64,000 nt of DNA from Amorphoplanes digitatis (lineage in GTDB: Bacteria; Actinomycetota; Actinomycetes; Mycobacteriales; Micromonosporaceae), in the NCBI RefSeq assembly GCF_014205335.1, contig NZ_JACHNH010000001.1, positions 4,334,501 to 4,398,500 of the forward strand. The letters run 5' to 3'. The notes under the pieces were generated by a model. It was not told where the DNA came from and did not search any database. It saw only the letters and a list, made by a program, of their open reading frames with translations. This document shows positions 7,415 through 15,834 of the stretch, piece after piece. The position numbers and the translations under genes are program-made. Positions within the stretch are counted from its first letter, which is position 1, and each line of letters starts with the position of its first letter.

Positions 7415-8956
7415 ATGACTCTCCCCTCGGTGCTGTTCTCCAACGGTCGTTTCTATTCCGCCGCCGATCCGCGGGCGACGGCGATGCTGGTGCGTGACGG
7501 GCGGATCGTGTGGCTGGGCGCGGTGGCGGACGCGCCGGCGGCGGACGCCACGGTGGATCTGGGCGGCGCGCTGGTGACGCCGGCCTTCGTGGATGCGCAT
7601 GTGCACGCGACGGACACGGGTCTTGCCGCGGACGGGCTGGAGCTGTCCGGGGTGCGTTCGGCGGGTGAGCTGCTGGAGGCGGTGTCGGCGTTCGCGGCGA
7701 CGCGGGCGGCGGATGCGGTGGTGCACGGCCATGGTTGGGACGAGTCGACGTGGGTAGTGCAGGATCCGCCGAGCGCGGATGAGCTGGAGCGGGCCGCGGC
7801 GGGCCGGCGGGTGTATCTGTCGCAGGCGTCGGTGCATTCGGCGCTGGCGTCGCGGTCTCTGCTGGCGGCGTGCCCCGGCGTCGAGGGGGTGCCGGGGTAC
7901 GCCGCGTCCGGTTGGGTGCGCGAGCACGCGCATCACGCGGTGCGTGCGGTGGCGCTGGGTTCGCTGACGGCGGCGCAGCGCACGGCGGCGCAGCGTTCGG
8001 CGCTGCGGCTGGCGGCGTCGCGGGGTGTCGCGGCGGTGCACGAGTGCGGCGGGCCGGGCACGTCGAGCGAGGCGGACTTCGAGTCGGTGCTGGCGCTGTC
8101 CGGTGACGGCCTGCCGCGGGTGTACGGCTACTGGGGTGAGCTCGGCGGCGCGGTCAAGGCCCGGGAGCTGGGCGCGGTCGGCGCGGCCGGTGACCTGTAC
8201 GCCGACGGCGCGCTGGGTTCGCGCACGGCGTCGGTGCGCTCGGCGTATCTCGACGGCGGCGGCTGCGGCGAGTCGTTCGTGTCGGCGGAGCAGGCCGGTG
8301 CGCACCTGCTGGAGTGCGTCGAGGTGGGTGTGCAGGGCGGCTTCCACGCGATCGGGGACGCGGCGATCGAGGCGGTGCTGGACGGGTTCGCGATCGCGGC
8401 GAAGCAGGTCGGTGTGGACCGGCTGCGGGAGGGCCGGCACCGGATCGAGCACGTGGAGCTGGCGGACAAGCCGATGATCGCCCGGCTGGTGGAGTTCGGG
8501 GTGGTGGCCAGCGTGCAGCCGGTCTTCGACGCGCTGTGGGGCGGCCCGGACCGGATGTACGCGCAGCGCCTGGGTGTGCCGCGGGCGATGGCGTCGAACC
8601 CGATCGGTGCGATGTACGCGACGGGGGTGAGCCTGGCGTTCGGTTCGGATTCGCCGGTGACGCCGCTGGATCCGTGGGCGGCGGTGGTGGCCGCGGCGGC
8701 GCCGCGTAATCCGGTGTACCGGATGAGTGTGCGTGCGGCGTTCGGGGCGAGCACCCGGGGCGGCTGGCGGGCCGTCGGCGTGGATGACGCGGGGGTGTTG
8801 TCGCCGGGTGCGGCGGCGACGTTCGCGGTGTGGGACACCCCGGCGGGGGTCGAGGGTGGGCTGCCGGTGCTGTTGCCGGGGCCCGACGGTGAGGTGCCGG
8901 CGCGGCCGGTGTGCCGGCGCACGGTGCTGCACGGCGAGACGATCTTCGAGGAGTAG
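7415..8956 (+). CDS. Amidohydrolase, YtcJ-like (Amidohydro_3 type)
   Basis: A 513-residue metal-dependent hydrolase with a TIM-barrel amidohydrolase fold. The first metal pair is in DAHVHATD (His62, His64); later ligands fall in RIEHVEL and FGSDSP. Substrates of YtcJ-like enzymes are mostly unknown (amides, imides, N-formyl groups). It is 5 bp after kdd and 2 bp before kamD, so it is co-transcribed with the lysine genes. As I recall, a YtcJ-like gene is also a frequent neighbour of the lnt-ppm-fxsA-rbpA block in other actinobacteria, so it may belong to that block instead. Its role here is unassigned. Confidence 0.85.
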   Translation: MTLPSVLFSNGRFYSAADPRATAMLVRDGRIVWLGAVADAPAADATVDLGGALVTPAFVDAHVHATDTGLAADGLELSGVRSAGELLEAVSAFAATRAADAVVHGHGWDESTWVVQDPPSADELERAAAGRRVYLSQASVHSALASRSLLAACPGVEGVPGYAASGWVREHAHHAVRAVALGSLTAAQRTAAQRSALRLAASRGVAAVHECGGPGTSSEADFESVLALSGDGLPRVYGYWGELGGAVKARELGAVGAAGDLYADGALGSRTASVRSAYLDGGGCGESFVSAEQAGAHLLECVEVGVQGGFHAIGDAAIEAVLDGFAIAAKQVGVDRLREGRHRIEHVELADKPMIARLVEFGVVASVQPVFDALWGGPDRMYAQRLGVPRAMASNPIGAMYATGVSLAFGSDSPVTPLDPWAAVVAAAAPRNPVYRMSVRAAFGASTRGGWRAVGVDDAGVLSPGAAATFAVWDTPAGVEGGLPVLLPGPDGEVPARPVCRRTVLHGETIFEE

Positions 8957-8958
8957 TG

Positions 8959-10512
8959 GTGAACAAGCTTGGTCTGGATCCCCGCGTCGTGCGGCGGGCG
9001 CGCGCGCTGGCCAGGAAGGCGGGCCAGCCGGTCGTCGACCTGGCGCGCTCGCACACGACGGTGTCGGTGGAGCGGGCGGTGTTGCGCCTGGCCGGGGTGT
9101 CGGGTGCCGACTCCGACGGTATTCCGTGGGTGAATCGCCTGGTGGACGCGGTGCGCGCGGACGTGGGTCTCGGTCAGGGTGTCGCGGTGCCGGTGTTCCA
9201 CGCCCTGGCGGCGCAGGGCCTGGAGGACGTGACGGTGCTGGCGCAGAAGGCGGCGGCCGGTGCCGTCACTTTCGCCGTACCGGAGAAGAAGGCCGAGGTG
9301 ACGGCGGCCCGGCGGGCCGCCAAGCGGGCGACCGGCGCGGGCCTGAAGCTGGTGGACCGGCGCCGGGCCGAGCGGGACCGGCTGATCAAGCGGTACGGGG
9401 ATCCGAAGCAGCGGCCGTGGATCTATCTGATCGTGGCGACCGGGGACATCTACGAGGACATCCCGCAGGCGCAGGCGGCGGCCCGGGCGGGCGCGGACGT
9501 GATCGCGGTGATCCGGTCGACGGGGCAGTCGCTGCTGGACTACGTGCCGGAGGGTGCGACCCGGGAGGGTTTCGCGGGCACGTACGCGACGCAGGAGAAC
9601 TTCCGGCTGATGCGGGCGGCCCTGGACGAGACGTCGAAGGAGCTGGGCCGGTATGTGCGGCTGACGAACTACGCGTCGGGGCTGTGCATGCCGGAGATCG
9701 CGGCGCTGGCGGGCATGGAGCGTCTCGACATGATGCTCAACGACTCGATGTACGGGATCCTGTTCCGCGACATCAACCCGATCCGCACGTTCGTCGACCA
9801 GCGGTTCTCCCGGCAGGTGCACGCCCGGGCGGGGATCATCATCAACACCGGTGAGGACAACTACCTGACGACCGCGGACGCGGTCGAGGCGGCGCACACG
9901 GTGACGGTGTCGCAGCTTTTGAACGAGTTCTTCGCGCACGAGGCGGGGCTGGCGGACTGGCAGCTGGGGCTGGGGCACGCGTTCGAGATCAACCCGGAGT
10001 TGCCGGAGTCGTTCCGGCTGGAGCTGGCGCACGCGCTGCTGGCGCGGGAGTTGTTCCCGGACGCGCCGCTGAAGTGGATGCCGCCGACCAAGCACATGAC
10101 CGGGGACGTGTTCCGCGGCAATCTGCTGGACGGGTTCTTCAACCTGGTCGGCGCGCTGACCGGGCAGGGGATCCTGCTGGTCGGGATGATGACGGAGGCG
10201 GTGGTGACGCCGTGGCTGTCGGACCGCGACATCGCGCTGCAGAACGTGCGGTACGTGCTCAACGGTGCCGGGAACCTGCACGAGGACTTCGTGCCGGCGC
10301 CGGGCGGGTTCATCCAGTCGCGGGCGCACGAGGTGCTCGGTGAGGCGATCGAGCTCCTCGAACGGATCGTCGACGACACGATGCTCAACGCGATCGCCGA
10401 CGGCACCTTCGGGATCATGAAGCGGCCGGCGGACCGGGGCAAGGGCCTCGACGGTGTCGCCAGGCATGAGGACGGCTACTACAACCCCGTGACGGAGGCC
10501 CTGGAAGCATGA
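8959..10512 (+). CDS. kamD: D-lysine / beta-lysine 5,6-aminomutase, alpha subunit
   Basis: A 517-residue large subunit of the adenosylcobalamin- and PLP-dependent 5,6-aminomutase, which moves the terminal amino group of beta-lysine to give 3,5-diaminohexanoate. The TIM-barrel segment contains ATGDIYEDIPQAQAAARAGA, RSTGQSLLDYVPEG and LTNYASGLCMPEI, strongly conserved in KamD. The GTG at 8959 follows the previous stop by 2 nt and gives the usual length. It overlaps kamE by 4 nt (ATGA), as expected for a heterodimer made in equal amounts. Confidence 0.95.
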   Translation: MNKLGLDPRVVRRARALARKAGQPVVDLARSHTTVSVERAVLRLAGVSGADSDGIPWVNRLVDAVRADVGLGQGVAVPVFHALAAQGLEDVTVLAQKAAAGAVTFAVPEKKAEVTAARRAAKRATGAGLKLVDRRRAERDRLIKRYGDPKQRPWIYLIVATGDIYEDIPQAQAAARAGADVIAVIRSTGQSLLDYVPEGATREGFAGTYATQENFRLMRAALDETSKELGRYVRLTNYASGLCMPEIAALAGMERLDMMLNDSMYGILFRDINPIRTFVDQRFSRQVHARAGIIINTGEDNYLTTADAVEAAHTVTVSQLLNEFFAHEAGLADWQLGLGHAFEINPELPESFRLELAHALLARELFPDAPLKWMPPTKHMTGDVFRGNLLDGFFNLVGALTGQGILLVGMMTEAVVTPWLSDRDIALQNVRYVLNGAGNLHEDFVPAPGGFIQSRAHEVLGEAIELLERIVDDTMLNAIADGTFGIMKRPADRGKGLDGVARHEDGYYNPVTEALEA

Positions 10513-11243
10513 GCATTGTGCGGCCCTACGGGGACACCACCGGTGACGGGATGGTGCAGCTGTCGTTCACGCTGCCGATCCCGCACGACAAGCGGGCCGA
10601 GGGCGCCGCGGTGCAGCTGGCCAACAAGATGGGCATGGACCCGGCGCTGCTGGTGCACGCCAAGCAGATGGGCGACGGGTTCACGTTCTTCGTCGTGTAC
10701 GGCCGGGTGAGCCATCTGGTCGACACCGAGAAGGTGCAGGTGGTCGAGCGTGACTTCCCGCTGCTGAGCGCCAAGGAGGTGAACGCGGTGATCAAGCGGC
10801 GGCTGCGGCGGCGGCTGAAGGTGGTCGGCGCGTGCATCGGTACCGACGCGCACACGGTGGGCATCGACGCGATCCTGAACCTCAAGGGCATCGCGGGGGA
10901 GAAGGGCCTGGAGTACTACAGCGAGCTGTCGGTGACCAACATGGGCGCGCAGGTGTCGGTGCCGGAGCTGGTGGAGACGGCCCGGGCGGAGAAGGCCGAC
11001 GCGGTGCTGGTGTCGCAGGTGGTGACGCAGCGCGACGCGCACCTGCAGAACACGCGGGCGATGTCGGCGGCGTTCCGGGAGGCGCTGCCGGCGGGCCGGC
11101 GTCCGCTGTTGATCGTCGGCGGGCCGCGCTTCGACGAGCTGATGGCCGGCGAGCTGGGCGTCGACCGGATCTTCACCCGGGGTACGACGCCGCGCGAGGT
11201 CGCCTCTTATCTGGTTCACGCAATCGTGGGGAGCTCTTCTTGA
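10509..11243 (+). CDS. kamE: Lysine 5,6-aminomutase, beta subunit (cobalamin-binding)
   Basis: A 244-residue small subunit. The base-off B12-binding motif DAHTVG (Asp113, His115, Gly118) provides the axial histidine, and a Lys in GEKGLEYYSEL (about 132) is a candidate for the PLP Schiff-base lysine carried by this subunit. The Rossmann-type cobalamin domain continues to the C-terminus (LLIVGGPRF). Its ATG overlaps the kamD stop; its stop overlaps the TTG of kal. Confidence 0.95.
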   Translation: MSIVRPYGDTTGDGMVQLSFTLPIPHDKRAEGAAVQLANKMGMDPALLVHAKQMGDGFTFFVVYGRVSHLVDTEKVQVVERDFPLLSAKEVNAVIKRRLRRRLKVVGACIGTDAHTVGIDAILNLKGIAGEKGLEYYSELSVTNMGAQVSVPELVETARAEKADAVLVSQVVTQRDAHLQNTRAMSAAFREALPAGRRPLLIVGGPRFDELMAGELGVDRIFTRGTTPREVASYLVHAIVGSSS

Positions 11244-11605
11244 TCACCGTGACGCATCGCCGGTACGTGCCGTACGCGCACGCGCACTACGCGGGGAACC
11301 TGGTCGACGGCGCGTATTCGCTGGGGTTGTTCGGCGACGTCGCCACCGAGGTGTGCATCCGGATGGACGGCGACGAGGGCCTGTTCGCGTCGTACTCCGA
11401 CGTGCAGTTCAAGGCGCCGGTGCAGGCCGGTGACGTCCTGGAGGTCACGGCGACGGTGACCAAGGTCGGCACCCGGTCGCGGCTGATCGACTTCGCGTCG
11501 GTGGTGGTGTGCCGGGGCACGGGCGGGTCGGCGGCCGAGGTCCTCGCGGAGCCGATCGTCGCGGTGACCGCCACCGGCACCGTGGTCGTGCCGCCGAAGT
11601 CTTGA
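11240..11605 (+). CDS. kal: 3-Aminobutyryl-CoA ammonia-lyase
   Basis: A 121-residue hot-dog-fold protein that eliminates ammonia from L-3-aminobutyryl-CoA to form crotonyl-CoA in lysine fermentation. Recognisable parts are HAHYAGNLVDGAYSLGLFGD and the central FKAPVQAGDVLEVTATV. The TTG start overlaps the kamE stop, and GGGGAG lies 7 nt upstream. It is separated from kamE by no spacer and overlaps the next gene by 4 nt. A generic thioesterase-like hot-dog protein is the alternative, but context and length favour Kal. Confidence 0.88.
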   Translation: MITVTHRRYVPYAHAHYAGNLVDGAYSLGLFGDVATEVCIRMDGDEGLFASYSDVQFKAPVQAGDVLEVTATVTKVGTRSRLIDFASVVVCRGTGGSAAEVLAEPIVAVTATGTVVVPPKS

Positions 11606-12873
11606 GCACGGCGGTCTGCGTCGACGTCGGGTCCACGTACACCAAGGCCTGCCTTGTCGATCTCGCCGGCGGTGTCCTGCTGGGCCGCGCGGAGGTGCCG
11701 ACGACCTCCGACACCGACGTCCTGACCGGTCTTGATCATGCGGTGGCGGAGCTCGGCGGCGCCGGCGGCGCGCAGATGTACGTGTGCTCGTCGGCCGGCG
11801 GCGGGCTGCGGCTCGCCGTCGTCGGGTACGAGTCGCTGGTGACCGCCGAGGCCGGGCACCGGGTGGGGCTGTCCGCGGGTGCGCAGGTCGTGCACGTCGC
11901 GGCGGGCCCGCTCGACGGGCGGGCGGTGGCGGCGCTGCGCGCCTCGCGCCCGGACGTGATCCTGCTGGTCGGCGGCACCGACGGCGGCGACGGCGAGGTG
12001 CTGCTGCACAACGCCCGCCGGCTGGGCACCTCCCGGCTGCGGGTGCCGGTGGTCGTGGCCGGCAACGCCGACGTGCGGCAGGAGGCCGCCGGGGTGCTGG
12101 CGGCGCGGCGGATCCCGGTGACGGTGACCGGCAACGTGCTGCCCAGGATCGGCGAGCTGGAGCCGGGGCCGGCGCGGGCGGCGATCCGGGAGGTGTTCCT
12201 GCGGCACGTCATCGGCGGCAAGCGGCTCTCGCGCGGCACCCGGTTCGCGTCGCTGGTGCGGGCGGCGACACCGGACGCGGTCCTGGCCGGGGTGGAGTTG
12301 CTCGCCGACGGCACCGGCGCCGGGGTGCTGGTCGTCGACGTCGGCGGGGCGACCACGGACGTGTACTCGGCGCTGGTGCCGGACGCGGAGGCCGAGACGG
12401 GTCCGCGCCGCGACGTCGCCGGCACCCTGTGGCGTTCCCGCACGGTCGAGGGTGACCTGGGTGTCGGGGTGGGCGCGCCGGGCGTGGTGGTGGCCGCGGC
12501 GGCCGAGAAGCTGCCGGCGCCGGACATCGGCGGTGGGCGCCCGTACGACGCGGGCACCGACCGGCGGCTGGCGGCGACGGCGGCGATGATCGCGCTGCGG
12601 CGTCACGCCCGCGGTCATTCGCCGGGGCCCGGCCTGCCGCGCACCGGCGGGCGGGACCTGCGCGACGTGCGGCTGGTCGTCGGCTCCGGCGGGGTGCTGC
12701 GACACGGCGGTGGCGACGAGGTCCTGGACGCGGTCCTGGGCGACACCGCGGGCGGCTGGGCGGCACCGGCGGCGGCGCGCCGCACGGTCGACACCCGGTA
12801 CGTGCTGGCCGCGGCGGGCCTGCTCGCCGTGGACCATCCGGCGGCCGCGGCCGGCCTGCTGCACGCTCTGTAA
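11602..12873 (+). CDS. GlmL/MutL-like ATPase, probable aminomutase reactivation factor
   Basis: A 423-residue ASKHA-fold protein: phosphate-binding loop VCVDVGSTYTK at the N-terminus and a second loop VVDVGGATTDVY near residue 250. This family (GlmL) accompanies glutamate mutase and some other B12-dependent aminomutases and is thought to reactivate the enzyme after cofactor damage; that role is inferred here from family and from the 4-nt overlap with kal. The TTG start is required by that overlap. No kamB/kamC-type reactivase genes are visible, so this protein may replace them. Confidence 0.85.
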   Translation: MSTAVCVDVGSTYTKACLVDLAGGVLLGRAEVPTTSDTDVLTGLDHAVAELGGAGGAQMYVCSSAGGGLRLAVVGYESLVTAEAGHRVGLSAGAQVVHVAAGPLDGRAVAALRASRPDVILLVGGTDGGDGEVLLHNARRLGTSRLRVPVVVAGNADVRQEAAGVLAARRIPVTVTGNVLPRIGELEPGPARAAIREVFLRHVIGGKRLSRGTRFASLVRAATPDAVLAGVELLADGTGAGVLVVDVGGATTDVYSALVPDAEAETGPRRDVAGTLWRSRTVEGDLGVGVGAPGVVVAAAAEKLPAPDIGGGRPYDAGTDRRLAATAAMIALRRHARGHSPGPGLPRTGGRDLRDVRLVVGSGGVLRHGGGDEVLDAVLGDTAGGWAAPAAARRTVDTRYVLAAAGLLAVDHPAAAAGLLHAL

Positions 12874-12936
12874 TCCCCGCGGGGGAACGGTAGGACACGC
12901 CGGGGGATGCGACACGCCCGGGCACCGGGACGACGG

Positions 12937-12967
12937 TTGACAGACGGCCGGGGGTCCGACGTACCGT
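12937..12967 (+). promoter_or_regulatory. Promoter of the putative structured RNA
   Basis: TTGACA (12937-12942), a 19-bp spacer, then TACCGT (12962-12967). The hexamers are good but the spacer is 1-2 bp long. It lies 64 bp after the GlmL-like gene, and the nearest downstream start codon is 376 bp away, so it probably drives something other than a simple leader. Confidence 0.45.
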
Positions 12968-12972
12968 CTTCA

Positions 12973-13275
12973 GGTCCTACTTCGGGAAGCGGCTGTTGTT
13001 CGCTTCGTTTCTTCGCCCACTGGCCACGCCCGCACCCTTCTCGAGTGCCCGCGTACGCCAGGTCCAGGGGGTGGGGGTCGGCGGAGCGGCGCGGACCGGC
13101 CGCGCTGTCCCGGTGTCGGTCGGGGTGGAACGTGGCCAGTAGACAACGGCGTGACGGGGGCAGCCAGCCCGCGGCGGGTCGGTCCGAAGGCCACGCGAGG
13201 CCCATGACCCACCGGGCCCGGAAGGATCTCCGGGAGCAATCGGGGCGTGGCTCGCAGGCCGCGCCCCGATCTGTG
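12973..13275 (+). ncRNA. Candidate structured non-coding RNA, about 300 nt, or long structured leader of lnt
   Basis: No credible reading frame occupies 12874-13343. From the promoter to the hairpin at 13270 there is dense self-complementarity. A local hairpin has GAAGCG (12986-12991) with CGCTTC (13001-13006). A long-range helix has ACTGGCCACG (13019-13028) with CGTGGCCAGT (13131-13140), continued after an internal loop by CACCC (13033-13037) with GGGTG (13123-13127). A further hairpin has GCGCGG with CCGCGC near 13090-13107. A 12-bp hairpin ends it. The rod with internal loops recalls 6S/Ms1-type RNAs, but I cannot assign a family; RNase P, tmRNA and SRP signatures are absent. Confidence 0.4.
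13239..13270 (+). terminator. Terminator-like hairpin closing the putative RNA
   Basis: ATCGGGGCGTGG (13239-13250) pairs with CCGCGCCCCGAT (13259-13270) around an 8-nt loop; 12 pairs, one of them G-U. No U-tract follows. It lies about 75 bp before the lnt start. Confidence 0.5.
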
Positions 13276-13343
13276 TTCGCGCAGGTCGCGTGCGGGTAGC
13301 GTGCGCGATGGAAACGTGACCGCCGACAGGTACCCTTCCGCGG

Positions 13344-14972
13344 GTGAATTCATTGACGCTTCAGCCGACGCCGCCGGTGGCCGCACCGGATCCGGTGCCG
13401 ACCGCCGGGCCCCGCCCGCTGCGCCGGTGGATCTCCGTGGCCGCCGCGTGCGCCGCCGGCGCCGGGCTGCTGTTGTCGTTGCCCCCGTACGGGCTGTGGT
13501 TCCTGGCGCCGGTCGCGGTGGCGCTGCTGGCCGCCGCGACGCACCGGCGGCGGCTGCGCGCCGGTCTGGGCCTGGGCATGCTCGCCGGGCTGGTGCTGTT
13601 CGTGCCGCTGCTGGACTGGACGAACCTGGCCGCCGGCTGGCTGCCGTGGATCATGCTGTCGCTGGCGCAGGCCGGCTATCTGGCGCTGGTCGGCCTCGCC
13701 GGTGCCTGGCTGTCGCCGCTGCACGACCGGTGGCGGGTGCTGTGGCCGCTGACCGCCGGCCTGCTCTGGGTGACCCAGGAGGCGCTGCGGGACCGGGCGC
13801 CGTTCGGCGGGTTCCCGTGGGGGCGGCTCGCGTTCAGCCAGGGCGACGCGCCCGCGCTGCGCCTGGCCGTCCTCGGCGGTGCGCCGCTGGTGACGTTCGC
13901 GGTCGCCGCCGCCGGTGGTGCCCTGGTCGCCCTGGCCTGGCGGCGCTGGTCGCGGCCGCGGACCTGGGCCGGCGCGGCCGGGTTCGCCGCGGTGGCGGCG
14001 GTGCTCGTCGCCGGGCCCGCCCTGGTGCCGGTCGCCACGCCGGCCGGGGAGACCCGCACCGTCGCGATCGTGCAGGGCAACGTGCCGCGCCTCGGCCTGG
14101 ACTTCAACGCCCAGCGGGCGGCGGTGCTGCTCAACCACGTCCGGGCCACCCAGAACCTGGCCGACGAGGTGCGGCTGGGCCGCAAGCCGAAGCCGGAACT
14201 GGTGATCTGGCCGGAGAACTCCAGCGACATCGACCCGCTGCGCAACCCCGACGCCGCGCAGCAGATCGCCGCCGCGGCCACCGCGATCGGGGTGCCGATC
14301 CTGGTCGGCGCGGTCCTGCGCGGTGACGTGCCCGGCGAGATCCGCAACGCCGGCATCCTGTGGAAGCCGGTCACCGGCCCCGACCTGGACCAGGTGTACA
14401 TCAAGCGGCACCCGGTGCCGTTCGCCGAGTACATGCCGCTGCGCCCGATCGCCCGGGTGGTCAGCGCCAAGGCCGACCTGGTGAAGAACATGGTCGCCGG
14501 GCAGACCCCGGGCGTGGTGCGCACCCCGGCGATCACCGTCGGCGACGTCATCTGTTTCGAGGTGGCCTACGACTCGATCGTGCGCGACACCGTCACCGGC
14601 GGCGCGCAGATCCTCGCCGTGCAGACGAACAACGCCACCTTCAACGAGGCCGAGGCCCGCCAGCAGCTGGCCATGGTGCGGCTGCGGGCCGTTGAGCACG
14701 GCCGGGAGGCGGTCATGGTGTCGACGGTCGGTGTGTCCGCTTTCGTCGGCACCGACGGCCGGGTCCACTCGCCGACCGGCTTCAACGTCGCCGCCGTGGT
14801 CCTGCGTGGCATTCACGTCGGTGGACCGCGTACGCTGGCGACTCGTCTGGGGCATTGGCCGGAGCTAGCCGCGGTCGGTTTGGCCGTGCTCCTGCTGGCC
14901 CTGGCCGCGCCGATGCGCCGGCGCCGTAACGGCGACAACCCCGCCGCGGAACACACGACGGAGGAACGGTGA
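13344..14972 (+). CDS. lnt: Apolipoprotein N-acyltransferase
   Basis: A 542-residue membrane enzyme that adds the third acyl chain to lipoprotein N-terminal cysteines. Several N-terminal membrane helices (about residues 28-235) precede a nitrilase-type catalytic domain facing outward. The catalytic triad is visible as Glu291 (WPENSSD), Lys354 (YIKRHPVPFAEY) and Cys404 (VICFEVAY). The GTG start lies 7 nt after TACCCT (13331-13336), suggesting a leaderless transcript. Its stop overlaps the start of the mannosyltransferase gene, a pairing known from mycobacterial Ppm1, where the two activities are fused or adjacent. Confidence 0.95.
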   Translation: MNSLTLQPTPPVAAPDPVPTAGPRPLRRWISVAAACAAGAGLLLSLPPYGLWFLAPVAVALLAAATHRRRLRAGLGLGMLAGLVLFVPLLDWTNLAAGWLPWIMLSLAQAGYLALVGLAGAWLSPLHDRWRVLWPLTAGLLWVTQEALRDRAPFGGFPWGRLAFSQGDAPALRLAVLGGAPLVTFAVAAAGGALVALAWRRWSRPRTWAGAAGFAAVAAVLVAGPALVPVATPAGETRTVAIVQGNVPRLGLDFNAQRAAVLLNHVRATQNLADEVRLGRKPKPELVIWPENSSDIDPLRNPDAAQQIAAAATAIGVPILVGAVLRGDVPGEIRNAGILWKPVTGPDLDQVYIKRHPVPFAEYMPLRPIARVVSAKADLVKNMVAGQTPGVVRTPAITVGDVICFEVAYDSIVRDTVTGGAQILAVQTNNATFNEAEARQQLAMVRLRAVEHGREAVMVSTVGVSAFVGTDGRVHSPTGFNVAAVVLRGIHVGGPRTLATRLGHWPELAAVGLAVLLLALAAPMRRRRNGDNPAAEHTTEER

Positions 14973-15778
14973 GCGACGCGAACCCGACGGCAGCGGGCGC
15001 GGAGGGATATCCGGGGATCGGACGCATCCTCGTGGTCATCCCGACCTACAACGAGGCCGACAACATCCGCCTGATCACGGAGCGGGTCCGCCGGGCCGTG
15101 CCGTCGGTCGACATCCTCGTCGCCGACGACAACTCGCCCGACGGCACCGGCGGCATCGCCGACGAGATCTCCGCCGCCGACGACCACGTCTTCGTGCTGC
15201 ACCGCGCCGGTAAGGAAGGCCTCGGCGCCGCCTACGTCGCCGGGTTCGCCTGGGCGAAGAACAAGGGCTACGACGCCGTCGTGGAGATGGACGCCGACGG
15301 CTCGCACGCGCCCGAGGAGCTGCACAAGCTGCTCGACGCGCTGCGCGACACCGACGCCGTGCTCGGCACCCGCTACATACCCGGCGGCAGCGTGCACAAC
15401 TGGCCGATCCACCGGCTGCTGCTGTCGCGGGGCGGCAACATCTACATCCGGATGGCGCTGGGCATGCCGTTCCGCGACGCCACCGGCGGCTACCGCGCCT
15501 ACCGGATGCCGGTCCTCGACGCGATCGACGTCGCCACCGTCGCCTCCACCGGCTACTCGTTCCAGGTCGAGCTGGCCTGGCGCACCTACCGGCACGGTTT
15601 CCGGATGGCCGAGGTGCCGATCACGTTCACCGAGCGCGAACACGGCGTCAGCAAGATGAGCGGCAACATCTTCAAGGAACAGCTGCTCAGGGTCACCGTG
15701 TGGGGTGCGACGGCCCGCCGCGACGCGCTGCTGTCGCGGCTGGGACGCAAGCCCCGGCCCGGTTCGACCTGGCCGTGA
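14969..15778 (+). CDS. ppm1: Polyprenol monophosphomannose synthase
   Basis: A 269-residue GT2-family glycosyltransferase that transfers mannose from GDP-mannose to polyprenyl phosphate, the donor for lipomannan/lipoarabinomannan-type glycans and protein O-mannosylation. The N-terminal VVIPTYNEADNI, the metal-binding DADGSH (about 108-113) and RDATGGYRAYR are typical. It lacks membrane spans, so it acts peripherally at the inner face. The GTG start overlaps the lnt stop by 4 nt, indicating coupled translation and a shared job in envelope biogenesis. Confidence 0.95.
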   Translation: MSDANPTAAGAEGYPGIGRILVVIPTYNEADNIRLITERVRRAVPSVDILVADDNSPDGTGGIADEISAADDHVFVLHRAGKEGLGAAYVAGFAWAKNKGYDAVVEMDADGSHAPEELHKLLDALRDTDAVLGTRYIPGGSVHNWPIHRLLLSRGGNIYIRMALGMPFRDATGGYRAYRMPVLDAIDVATVASTGYSFQVELAWRTYRHGFRMAEVPITFTEREHGVSKMSGNIFKEQLLRVTVWGATARRDALLSRLGRKPRPGSTWP

Positions 15779-15834
15779 CCGCGCACCGGCGTGTCATGCT
15801 GGACTGGTCCTGGTGACGCGCCGGAAGGTTGTGG

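Noticed and set aside
8128..10467. Very long minus-strand open frame opposite the amidohydrolase and kamD
   Set aside because: Its translation is Arg/His/Pro-rich without motifs, while the plus strand encodes well-conserved enzymes with overlapping starts. It is a GC-bias shadow.
12973..13275. RNase P RNA, tmRNA, SRP RNA or a cobalamin riboswitch in the gap before lnt
   Set aside because: The invariant sequence blocks of each were looked for and not found; kept only as an unassigned structured RNA.
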